This document shows, piece by piece, positions 1 through 12,500 of a stretch of DNA of 64,000 bases (position 1 is the first letter of the stretch; the number at the start of each line of letters is the position of its first letter). The position numbers and the translations under genes were made by a program. Origin of the DNA: Fragum whitleyi (Eukaryota > Mollusca > Bivalvia > Cardiida > Cardiidae); NCBI GenBank assembly GCA_948146395.1, contig OX411552.1:8256186-8320185 (forward strand), read 5' to 3'. The notes beneath the pieces were generated by a model, which saw only the letters and a program-made list of their open reading frames with translations, did no database searches and had not been told where the DNA came from.

Positions 1-274
1 CCTTTAATAAAAAATACATTCAAGTTTTATTCATGGCTTCCTATTTCTTCAAGGACCTATGAGACGCTAATAATTTGAATTATGTTAGAAAAATCGCGTT
101 TTTTCACAATCAAAATTTATTTTGAATGACGTTGGTTATTCTATATTTTTAAATGGGTTTGAGCGTTTTTGAATGGTTTGAGTGAGTGTTTGAAATGAAT
201 GAATGGAGCGCTGAGTGAGCTATTTAGAATGGTTTTGGTTGAGGTGAATGTCAATTTCACGATGTAACTAACTG
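1..274. mobile_element. MITE-440 copy (cut by window edge)
   Basis: Right part of a ~440-bp MITE ending GTCAATTTCACGATGTAAC..ACTG with a TA flank. The left end is outside the window. Confidence 0.75.
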
Positions 275-411
275 TACCCACTTTGCACTTGTATCCACGT
301 GTAAAACGGTGAACAATTTACAAACGTTCGCAAACGTCGATTAAATCCTCAACGCAGTACAAAAACCGTTTCTTCCGCCGATCTCAATGAAATATATTCC
401 ATTCTTTTAAG

Positions 412-554
412 TGTTGGTCACATGATCAGCACGAAGAAACCAGGAAAGATGGTGGGGGCCTCTGAAGAAGAATTTAGAGAAAATCGATACAGTTTCAGAG
501 CACAGGCAGAACGTTGGCGAGAAGATCTGACAAATCAATATAAATACCCCGAAG
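412..554 (+). CDS. Transglutaminase exon (core-to-barrel linker)
   Basis: Acceptor TTTTAAG before 412, donor G|GTAAGC at 555. Starts with one base completing a split codon, then reads VGHMISTKK, the conserved end of the catalytic core region, and an acidic/basic helix ending YKYPE. 143 nt, ending in phase 1. A MITE starts only 23 bases after the exon. Confidence 0.85.
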
Positions 555-3500
555 GTAAGCTTAAAGGAAGTAAATTACAGTTAAGAACATCGTGAAATTG
601 ACACTCGATCCGATCAAAATCATTCTAAATCATTCACTCAGCGGTCCTTTCATTGATTCGAAAAACTCACTCAAATCGATCTAAAACGCTCCGAAATCAT
701 TAGAAAACACTAAGAAATCGTTCAAGACGATAAACATTTAATTCAAATCGGTGAAATTGTTCTACGATTTCAGTTCTCGTTTGGATTTAAGAATGTCTAA
801 TTGGTCCATGAGGACACGAAAACAGAAAAATACGTATATTTTATTTAAAGCAGGTAATAAATATCGCTAATTTTGTTCATCTTGAACAAAATTGGCGATA
901 TTGGATTACCCCTCCCCCGGTTTTTTCACTCTAAACTCTCTCCACACACTCATTCAATTTCATTCCAATATATCTCCAAAATCATTCACCTTGTCAATTT
1001 CACGATGTTGTTAACTGTACTTATAAGAGCATAGTGAAATTAACTCTAAACTGTCCCTAAATCACTCAAGATGATCACAAACTTCATTCAGAACAAGAAC
1101 TATTTTGGTTCAAACCGTCTTTGATATCATTAGCTGTCGTAATTTTGGGAACTTCCGACTGGTCCGTGAAACACACATCGTGTATTATCATTAAAATGGC
1201 AGAAATGAAATATTATAATATCATTCAAATTAAACGAAATTAGCTTTATTTTATATTTCCCTGCAAACACATCCAAAATCGTTCATTCCTAAACCATCCA
1301 GAATACATCTTCTTATCAATTTCACAATGTTTTTTTACTATATTTGCCTACATGTAGCGATGTGTTACAGAAAAAAGTTAATTTAACAAGTTAAATTTGA
1401 GCTAGTGGATTTTTTTGTCATACACACGCGCTTAAATAGTTAAAGAAAACCATTACCTAATATCAATAAGCATTAGCCTGCAAGACAAACAGGGAGTATG
1501 TTATATTTTTCTACAGCGTTTCGGTGGTTATCGTGAAAAACGATTGATTATCATCTGTTCTACTCAACGCCAAACCAGTGAAATAACCAAGAATTAGAAC
1601 GTCATGTTCTTTCATTTCACCATAATTGATGTTATTTAGCCCATGTTACGACGATATTATTTAGCCGAATAAACAAATGAGCCTGTGCAAGACATTTCCA
1701 ACAATTTTGAACGTGCGCAATGCAAAGACTCTGGTCAGCCTGGTCAGCATCCGCACAGTCTGACCAGAGTCTTCACAATGCACTTTGTAGAAAAAGGAGG
1801 TCTCAACTTATCTTTAGACAGTCATACATGCTTATAACCACCATATCTGGCTGTTTGGGCTGCTGAATTTTTATAATGCAGTCGCATGTAAAATTGTTGA
1901 AAATACTACGCATATGCTTAAATCATATTAATGTCACGCCAATGTTACATACTAATCATGTGCAAAATAACCCGTTTTTAAATAATTTATCTTGAAATCT
2001 CCGATTTTGTCTTATTTTTGCATTAAAGAAATAGACTAACCTTTTTTTCTAGTAGGTCAATTAATAACTCATTTCATGAACAGTAAAATCTATGATTTAG
2101 CTTTTGTAGTGCACCTTGTGATCTTAAACTTAAACAAACTATCATCCTCTATGTACAGTTAAGAACATCTTGAAATTGACAAGATGAGTGATTTTGGAAT
2201 GATTTTGGAATGAAATTGAATGAGTGTGTGGAGCTTGTTTTGAGTGAAATTACAAGGAAGTAGTCCAATATCGCTAATTTTGTTCAGGATGAATAAAATT
2301 AACGAAATTCATTATCTCCCTTTAATAAAATATGTATACAAGTTCTATAAATAGCTCCCTTATTCTTCAGGAACCGATCAGGCTTATAAAATTTCAATTT
2401 CAAAAAATTCAGTGAAATCGAGGATTTTTTCTATTTATATTCATTTTTATGTAGCTGTTCAATTTATCTTTTAATCATTTGGGGCGTTTTTGATTGGAAT
2501 GCGTGAGTGTTTGGAGCTAATGAATGAAGCGATGAGTGAGCGATTTAAAATGGTTTTGATTGAGATGAATGTCAATTTCAAGATGTAATTAACAATATTT
2601 TTGGCTGCTTACCAAATATCTTCACTGATCGGCCTCGTGAACTTCTTTGAACTTTAACATAAAATCTCTTTTTGATCATAAAGTTAACAGCATAGTGAAA
2701 TTGACAAGATGAATTGTTTTGGAGTGATTTTGGAATGAAATTGAATGGGTGTGTGGAGCGAGTTTTGAGTGAAATTAACGGGAGGTAATCCAATATCGCT
2801 AATTTTGTTCAAAATGAACAAAAATAGCGATATTTGATACCTCCCTTTAATAAAAAATACGTATTTTTTCTGTTTTTTGCGTGTTCATGGTCCAAACTGA
2901 CACTCTAAAATCCACACCAGCCATTAAAATTGTAGAATAATTATAACGGTTTAAATCAAATGTTGATCGTCTTGAACGGTTTTTAAATGTTTTCTAATGA
3001 TTTTAGAGCGCTTTTGATCAATTTTAGTGGGTGTTTTGAATGAATGAATGAATGGAGCGATGAGTGAATGATTTAGGATGATTTTGATCGGAACGAGTGT
3101 CAATTTCACATGTTTTTAACTGTACCCCAATCTTTCAGCATCTGAAGAGGAAAGGAAGGCAGTTGCCCAGGCATACAAGCTGGCCATGAACCCAAGAAAG
3201 CGTGTTTATAACTACACAAAGGTCAAGGTCAGTACGCGCTTTATGCATATTTTCATGTAGGAATTATTGTTGGATCATGACGTTTTGCTTTCATCGGGTT
3301 GTGCAGGAAAACTTTCACATTTTAAAAACGTGAAATCACATGGGACATAGAGGAAATACCTACAAAAGATTTAGACGGATAAAAGTTGAATTCAAAAGCT
3401 AAAAATACTAAGAAAGCTGCAGTCAATAAACAAATCGGTTGATCAATAGAAAATCGCTCATTTATACCTTTATATTTATACCTTTTATATCTCCATCATT

Positions 3501-6500
3501 TCCCACTATTTTGTTCTAGGTGGGCAATTTAAGTTAAGATATCTTGAAATTGACAATCGTTTCATTAAAAAATATTCACTTGTCCAGCGCTCGATTTTTA
3601 GCATTCTATCGCTCATTCAACGTTTAAATCGCTCCAAAGTCATTAAAGTCGAACAAAAATTCCTTATTCTTACAAGTTGGCATTTATTTGTAAGTGTCCC
3701 AAAATTCAACATTTTCTTTGCGTATTTGATTTAAAGAGAGTTAAACGAATATCCATAATTTTGTCCAATTTAGACAAACTTGGCGATATTATATAACCTC
3801 TCTTAAATTTCATTCAAAATTCACTCATTTCACTCACTTTCATTCCAAAACAATCGACCTTGTAAACTTTACGATGATATGTACGGTATTATGTACGCCA
3901 ATACGCACGGTGTAACTGAATCATTTATCAATACAGTTAAGAAAATCGTGAAATTGACAAGATGATTGATTTTGGAATGATTTCGGAACGAAATTGAATG
4001 AGTGTGTGGAGCGAGTTTTGTAACAAATTCAAGGGAGGTAAACCAATATGGCTAATTTTGTACAAGATGAACATAATTAGCTATTTTAGTACCTCCTTTT
4101 AATAAAATATTCGTAATTTCTGTTTATATGTGTCTTCGTGGACGAATTACACACTTAAAAATCCACACACGCTACTCCTATCGTGCAATAATTAGATCGG
4201 TTTGAATAAAAGATTGAAAGGCTTAGTCGACTACGAAATGTTTTTAAAGATTTTTGAACGTTTTTGTCGAATTGAGTGAGTGTTTGCAGTGAATGAATGG
4301 AGCGCTGAGTGAGCGGTTTAGAATGATTTTGATCGGAATGATTGTAAATTTCATGATGTAATTAACTGTATCACCCGCACACGTTCAATGATATTGTCAA
4401 TTCTGTTGAAAGACAATCTTACAATTAAAAACATCGTGTTATCGACATTGTAAATCAATTTCGAATGAATGTGGAATGGAATTGAAATAGGCCAAATTGA
4501 TGAAGTGAGTTTTGAATGAAAGTAATATAAATTTCGCTAATTCGGTCCGATTGGACGTAAAAGAGTGTATATCTTTACATCTCTTAAATTACATCCATCT
4601 TACTTTCTGTAAATGTTTTCAAGGAAAGGTCAGACGCATTTAGATAAATTATGGAATGATTTGATCAATTTTCACAAAATGTTTGTAGTTTTGATTGATT
4701 TCAGAGGGTTTTTATAGAATACTTGGACATACAAAGGCGTAGGACAGTTTTCTTTTTGTAAATTCTCGGCATTTTTTACAATACAAACCTTTTTAAAGGC
4801 GACATTTGCTTGCATCTACTGGACATTTTGGGAGAAAACCATCGAATACTTATTACGGAACAATTGGGGTAGAGAAGAAATTGCTTGTAACAAGCAATTT
4901 CTTCTTTACAACACTTATTCATCCCACCATGATAATAATGAATCCTTGCTTTTAGCTTGGTTTCCCAGATTTCTTATGTTCGGGGTTCGCTTGACACCTT
5001 GCTATCGAAAGTTATGTCAAACTCTGGATAAATTGAATGTAATTCTTCAAAGTAAAGTGTTGTATACTTTAATGCATTAATGTCTTTATAACAAATTTTC
5101 CCTCTTTTCAGAAACTAGAAATAGAATTTATGATAGATAACGACGTAATGATTGGGGAGAATATGCGTATCTCGGTGAAAGTCCATAACCCTGGCAACTT
5201 TGGCCGCAAGGTGGACGAAGCATCACTGCACTTTTTTGCGGAGAGATATACTGGCGAAGAAGTCTCCGAGTTTCTAGTGCACGATTTTGAGCAGGTGAAA
5301 ATCGAATCAAAGTCTTGTAAGTATTATAGTATTCAAAATTTATCAACGACTACTTATAATATTCAGGGTAATTTTCGCCCCGAAATGAAAAATCAGACTT
5401 CTTTTATTATGAAAATATGTTCATTTGACTATAATTTTGTGATAAATGAGCTGAAACTTGGCACAATTACTCCATGTGATGTCTACATGCAGTTTTGCAC
5501 AATACTTTTGAAATTCAAATCGCTCCAGTCATTCTTGAGTTATCTTGGATCATCTGCCCTTGCATGGACGAAAATCAAAATTTCTTATTTATTTCATTTA
5601 GCGCACGTAAACATATGTCAAAAATGTCGGGGGCTCACAAATAGTGGATGCAGACTACGCCTTCAGAGGACTAGCATTTTCTACTGAAGACCGAAAACTT
5701 AAATTCACGAAAACAAATTTTTATTTAAAGATAATGCAGATGTCTTGAAAATGTTACAGGCTGCAATATTTGTATGCCTAGTAAACTAGTAAAGCTAAAT
5801 AAGATCATGAAATCGAAGCAAACAACTGTGGGTGGACTCATACCGAAGGAAACTGATGTGATATTAATTTTCTGATCGTTAAATATTCTGTATATCTGGC
5901 TATCTCTAACGCCCCGGTCTCACAGACCCCGATTTCCAAAATAATCGTAGTGCTTCGGGAGAACGCATTTTCTCCGATTTACCACGAATTCGAGCCATTT
6001 TTCTCCGTTCATCCTTGGACGGGGCGTATTTGTAGACATACATGCTGTATGTTCCCGACGGGCTGCGAAAAACTACGATGCGATACGATTTACTACGCTT
6101 TTGTCCCGATTTTTTTCCGAAGTACCCCGAGATTGGGAGCCGAGTTACTACGAAACAGTACGATCTAGACCGACTATCCCGATTTCTTACTACGATGGAC
6201 TACGATGCACAAAGATATACTGCGACATAGGCCGACAGTTCCGGATCGACAACGAGTTTCAAATTTTTTTTCAGGATTATGCCCCGATTCGTACACTGGG
6301 TAAATAAATTCCGTTATTTAACAGCAAAAAAAAAAAAATCAGTTACCATATGGATATTAGAGTGGCAACATGCCAACAACAACAGACGACGTTATAATAG
6401 CAATCTCGTGTTACCTCTGTATTCAGCTTAAGGAAAGGGAAAATGCTCCAGCTGAAAAGAGTCTTGAAGAGCTTGAGTATAAAAAACGCTAAATACAGCC

Positions 6501-9500
6501 TAAGCAGAGAAAATAAAGGCGATCGTGGGTGCGGCGTTGGATTACCAAAGACAGAGGCAAAACACTGGATAATTTCATCAGCTATTGCAGCGTGAATTAC
6601 CTGCCCATGACCACCAATCGAAGTATAGGGAAGCGTCTCTTTCAAAGGTTTTGAAGTGATGAATTGTTTACAAAGTTGATTCGCTTTTTGTACTCCTCGA
6701 AAATCGGGGTACTTCGTAGTACTACGGGATGATATCTTAGCAGTTCGTAGTTATTCGATGTAGGTCGGTGTAGCTCGGGTTGCTAGTCGCGTATCTCGTC
6801 GTACTTCACCGGCGAGAATCGGGAGTTACTCGTAGGACATCGGCGTTATTCGGGGTTCATCGCCGAGGTAGGTACGCCGAAATAGGACCGATTCTGTTGC
6901 CGAATAACGCCGATTTGCTTACTACGAACAACGACGACTTAGTACGAGGTACACCGAGGTGCGCCGATTTCGGCAAGATTTTCGAAATCGGGAGAAAAAT
7001 TTGCGCATGTTGAAATTTTTGTCCCGATTTATTTTTGATCCCGAATTGATGCCGATTTGAGTCAGGAGGCACTACGACTCTCCCGATGCTAGCCGATTTC
7101 ACGCCGATTTTGAAATTTTCGAAATCGGGATTAAATCGGGGTCTGTGAGACCGGGGGGTAATACATTTTACCTTAATCCAATACCTCAATGCTCGTTCTT
7201 TACCTACTTTAGGTAAACCATGATAGGCTGAATGTTTTAAAAACAACCTTTCGACGAGTTTAATATAGATAAATTGAGACCGACGAAAATTTCGCTGTCA
7301 CGGTCTTTTAACTATACTGAAGGATCACAGAAACACAACACTACTGGTATTTTAACCTTCCTTTGAATTACATCTGTAAACGTCATGTATCATAGCGTAA
7401 AAATAACATGCTTTCGAAACCGACTTCATCATGAAGAAACTAAAATTGAAACGTCAAAGAGCATTGAATATCGATTGGGAGAAAAAAGTGTTTTTTCTTG
7501 GTGGTTTTCTTTACTCGCTCAGTATACATGTGATTACATTTGTAATTACGTATCGTTATCTCACGCTTGTTGAATTTCAGTTGAGTCCACCCCTACTACT
7601 GGCTATACCACATTTTCTCGCGTTTTCGAATTACGCGGTTGGACTATAAAGACATAGGATATCTACCGAGTTCACCTTATACTGCAAGTTTTGGGGTCTG
7701 TGCTCGAACACAGCAGGTCAAATGTGTAAATCACGGTCCGTTTGATTAAGCTAGTGGAGCCGTAATACAGTTAGTTACATCGTAAAATTGACGTTCATCT
7801 CGATCAAAATCATTCTGAATCGCTCACTCAGCGCTCCATTAACTCATTCCAAACACTCACTCAAACCATTCAAAAAAGCTCAAAATGACTAAAAAATACA
7901 AGATATACAACTACCTTCAAAATTAATAAAACAAGAACAAAATCGCGATTTTACTGATATAATAGAAATTTAAAACGTCTGATTGGTTCTTGAAGAAAAA
8001 GGAAGCTATTTAAAGATCTTCTATGCATATTTTTATTAAAGGGAGGTAATACATATCGCAAATTTTGTTCATCATGAACAAAATTTTCGATAATGGATTA
8101 CCTCCCATTAAATTCATTCAAAACTCGCTCCACACACTCATTCAATTTCATTCCAAATTCATTCCAAAATCATTCACATTGTCAATTTCACGATGTTGTT
8201 AACTGTAGTACCGCAATATTTTGGACCATATAATCTTTCACAGTGTTAACCAAGGTTTCCTAATGAAAATCATTAGGAAACCTCGGTTAAAATTGTTTAA
8301 GTTCATTACTGGCGAAACGTCAAATTACGGGTCCATTACCTTAAAATGATATATGACTCAAACCTCGGCACCATATAGCAAAATTGGTGATATCAGTGTA
8401 TCAAAAAGGAGTAATTTGGTTCTTACATTAGAATTAATTTGTAATAATCCCGTGATTCTTTTTGCCTTGCGTAGGTTTAGAAATTTCTTATCGGCCCGCC
8501 AAGACGCACATACTTTTTTTTATAATACTATATATATGCTTCGTGTATTCATAGTCTGATAAGGTTTTTAATTTTTTGAACCGTTTTTTTTACCGTTTTG
8601 AACAAAAAACCCTGTATTTTGACACTTTATGAAATTGTAACCTTTCGCTAGAAATAGGGAATATGTTAATAAATATCCGAGAAAGAACATTGGTATAAAC
8701 AAAGGTCACAAAGATGGCACATTTAGAGAAAATGCGCGGGAGTGTAGAATAATATTCTTATTCAAGAAAATACGCCAAAATCTAAATTTTCCGCTCCTAG
8801 TTAGACTGCGCAGCCCGCGCAGACTGACCAGGAGCAGTACTTTTTCGCATTCCCCAGATAGCCCCTTTTCGTGTGAGGGGTTCAATATTTTTCGCTCACC
8901 TGAGCACAGCGTCCGGTGTGAAATTTAATTCTTGGAATACAGTTAACAACATCGTGAAATTGACATGATGAATGATTTGGGAATGATTTAGGAATGAAAT
9001 TGAATGAGTGTGTGGAGCGAGTTTTGAGTGAATTTAATGGGAGGTAATCCTATATCGTATATTTTTTTCAAGATGAACAAAATTTTTACCTCCCTTTTAT
9101 AAAAAATATATTCAAGTGTTATTCATAACTTCCTATTTCTTCAAGAACCTATGAGACGCTAAAAATTTGAATTATGTTGGTGAAATCGCGATTTTTCTCA
9201 ATCAAAATTTATTTTGAATGACGTTGGTTATTATATATTTTAAATGGGTTTGAGCGTTTTTGAATGGTTTGAGTGAGTGTTTGAAATGACTGAATAGGCG
9301 CTGAGTGAGCGATTTAGAATGGTTTTGATTGAGATGAATGTCAATTTCACGAAGTAGTCAGGGGGGTTTATCCTGACCACATTTTTGAGTAAATTTTCGG
9401 AGAAATTTGGGCGATTGCGTAACCGGATCGAACCGGTCGCGTGAGCAGACGACGCTTCAGTGGTTCCCAATAGCGCGCGATTTGAAATTTAAAACTAGGG

Positions 9501-12500
9501 CCGTATTGGCGGGTTATGCGGTGCAGATTTCCAATTTTTGAATATTGCGCCTTCTTGCGGGGCTTGCAGACGACGCTTTCTTGTTGATGGGCTTGCAGAC
9601 GACGCTTTCATTTTTTCCCACAACGGTGTTTACATTTGTCATCTTTTCGTCTTTATTTTGTTCTTTCATCAACACCAATTTTATCATCTGAAGTAACCCC
9701 CAACTTGGACCACCCTACATTTCGCCGTTTAGGGAAAGGATAAAAGTCATATTTAGCAGACGATCTTATTGTACACTACAAGTCAATGATAACCCGAGCG
9801 TTAACCAAGCTGTTTATATCGTTTATTGTCAAGTGTTAAACCTTGACTAAAGTAAATTGTAGCGAAATTATAATGAGTTTTAAAATGGGTTTATCTCGCA
9901 TACAGTGGAGTATATTTTAAACATGTTTCGTCTGCTATTTTCCAATATTTGTTTTAGCGAGAGCGATAGTAAAATACACCTGCTCTCTATGAATGTTAAT
10001 ACCTAACTGATAAGGTGTTTAATTTCTAAATTTTGGACGAATCCATGCGTGAAGGGTACACAGGTAGCGTGTGTCGCTATCTTTTAATTACAGTAGATAC
10101 GGGATTGCACAACAGTTTAACCTATGTTTGCAATGGACTCGTTCGGTGAGTATATAAACGCGTGGTTTATCGATAAAACTGTTAGCCTCTGCAGTATTTC
10201 AACGCAAAGTGCCGACAGTTTCTATCGATTTTTTCCAACTGGCGAAAAGGTACAGGTAAATATTATTTTTGCGGGTTTGACGGTTACCGCATTCGGGACG
10301 TGTATTCGGCCTTTTACACCAAGGCTCAATAGGGTTTGATTTTCTCACTGTTGGATTATGATGACCGCTCGTTTACATCACTGTATTACTAAATAGTATG
10401 ATTTAGGTATTATTTCGGGTTGCTTCCAATGCGAGACTTCCAGGGGCAAAGATGTGTTGTTAGATTAATCATATATACTTGGCAATAGATTGATGAGTGA
10501 ATAGGAATCGGCTCTTTGTCTTAGAAAGGAATTCAAGGTTTTTTTGAGTAGGTATTTCCCCGTCTCGTCAGAGGATCTAACCGCAGTGATTACTACATGG
10601 AGCATGCCAGTCAGCTCTGTTTACCATACGGGTGCTTACTTTAACAACTTATCTTTTATGCTTTCTCGCTTACACACAAACAAAGGGTAAAAATTGTTTC
10701 ACTTTTATTTACAAATATAAATACATGTATATGACAGCAAAACTTCATACATTGTCTTCAGCATTGACACAGCTGTTAAACTTTTGGAGGTATAATTTCC
10801 ATTAGACAAAAGTATTGTTTGTTTCGACCTTTCCTCAGGTCTTCAACACTTTCTCGAACTGTCTAAGTCTGGTGTGGATCCACGTAAGAAAGACACCATG
10901 AAAACGCCGTTTTCAACCCTTTTGTGTTTTATTTCCGTTTGTAACGGTCTATTCCTGATAATTGATTGAAGTACATAAACGTTTATGCAATACTATTTAA
11001 ATGCGAGATATTTTCCCAATATTTTCGCCGCCCCTATGGTTCAGTTGGTAGGGCAACTGACTTCAAAACACATGAATTGAAATCTCGTGAGTTCGATTCC
11101 CGGGGCTGGAAGACTAACAAATTTATAGTCAACAGCATACATATAATCTCTCGGGTGAGACGTTAAGCCGAGGACCCTAATGTCGGTGCTATTGAGTAAG
11201 AAAAACCCCTATAGCGAATTCCAACAGTAGTTTCGTCATGCATTCTTGCACTATCAGCCATAATAACTAATCGTCTTCTAGGGGGCGTTGGGCATAATGG
11301 GCAAGGCTACGGTACCAACGATTAATATGCGTAAAACTGTTAAACTATTCAAGGATTTAATACAGGCATAGATAAACAATTCAGGGGGAAGGATTCAAAG
11401 ATCATTTTTACATTGAAATTGATATGCGATAACGGTTTGTCGAGACTCACTTAGAACTGCGGATCCATATGTATACCTTATCTAGTTAAGCAGACGAATT
11501 ATTATGACGTCAGACTGTAGTGTATAGATTGTTTGTTTACATCGTTTCACCTGAACGGGTAAAGAGAATTTTATAAACTACAGTGCTGAGATTTCTAAAA
11601 AGAGTAGTTAATGAAACAAAAGGATTGAATGGGGGTTTACATCGCTATCAGCATTTTTACAGATATATCGCGGCCGATGTAACATCTCATAATGGATTTC
11701 TAATATTTCTCGCACTTGTACTGCCATTCAAACACTTTCCTACCCTCCAGCTACTACCTGACATTGGTTTTCGGTTATCTACCTATCAGTGTATTTACCC
11801 ATGGAATAATACATAATAAAAACAAGCCAATTACTATTTACAATATTTATTTTACACATGTTTACAAACATATTTATTCAATATCATTAGCACTGATCCA
11901 GGTATTGAATTTCTTAGGATAATATTGCCATTTGACAAAATATTGTTTGTTTCGACCTTTTCCTCTGGTCTTCAACACTTTCTCCACTTTCCAAGTCTGG
12001 TTCGGATCCACGCTTACTTTTTGCAGTTCGCTTTGGTAGAAAGTTCCTTTAAGCTCCTCATTTTGTAAATCCTTTAGTCTATAAATCGGTAATGTACCTC
12101 TGTGATAACGTTTGTATACTTTAAAGACTTCACCGGTATAAGTCTGGTCGTAGGCTCGAGTAAACACTGTCCTTAGATGACTTATCCGTACGTAGTCACC
12201 GATTTTGTATTTAAAAGGTTTGAATTTTTTATTCGTTTGTTTTGCATTCAGTGCCATATAGGTAGCGAGTCGAACTTCCTCTTGGTTACTGCTTTTCACA
12301 TCAACCGGTCTCATTCTTATTGTTCTGTGATAAGTGTGATTATAATTGTTGGCGATATCCTGTAGCACAGGCAGAAAAGTTGCTGTATCTTTGTAAGAAA
12401 AATAGCGCATCAGACGGGTCTTCACTGTCAACACGGCCCGTTCAGAGGTCGATGCTTTCGTCTCATTCTGTGACGGAAAATAAAAAATGTCTTTTTTCTT

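Noticed and set aside
5130..5687. 185-codon + frame as a separate protein
   Set aside because: Only its first part (to 5316) is the transglutaminase exon; the rest is intron read-through.
6857..7246. 129-codon - frame in the foldback element
   Set aside because: It lies in repeated CCGATTT words and resembles no transposase.
11028..11110. tRNA gene in the Polinton
   Set aside because: Good A and B boxes, but acceptor and anticodon arms do not pair; a SINE-type body follows.
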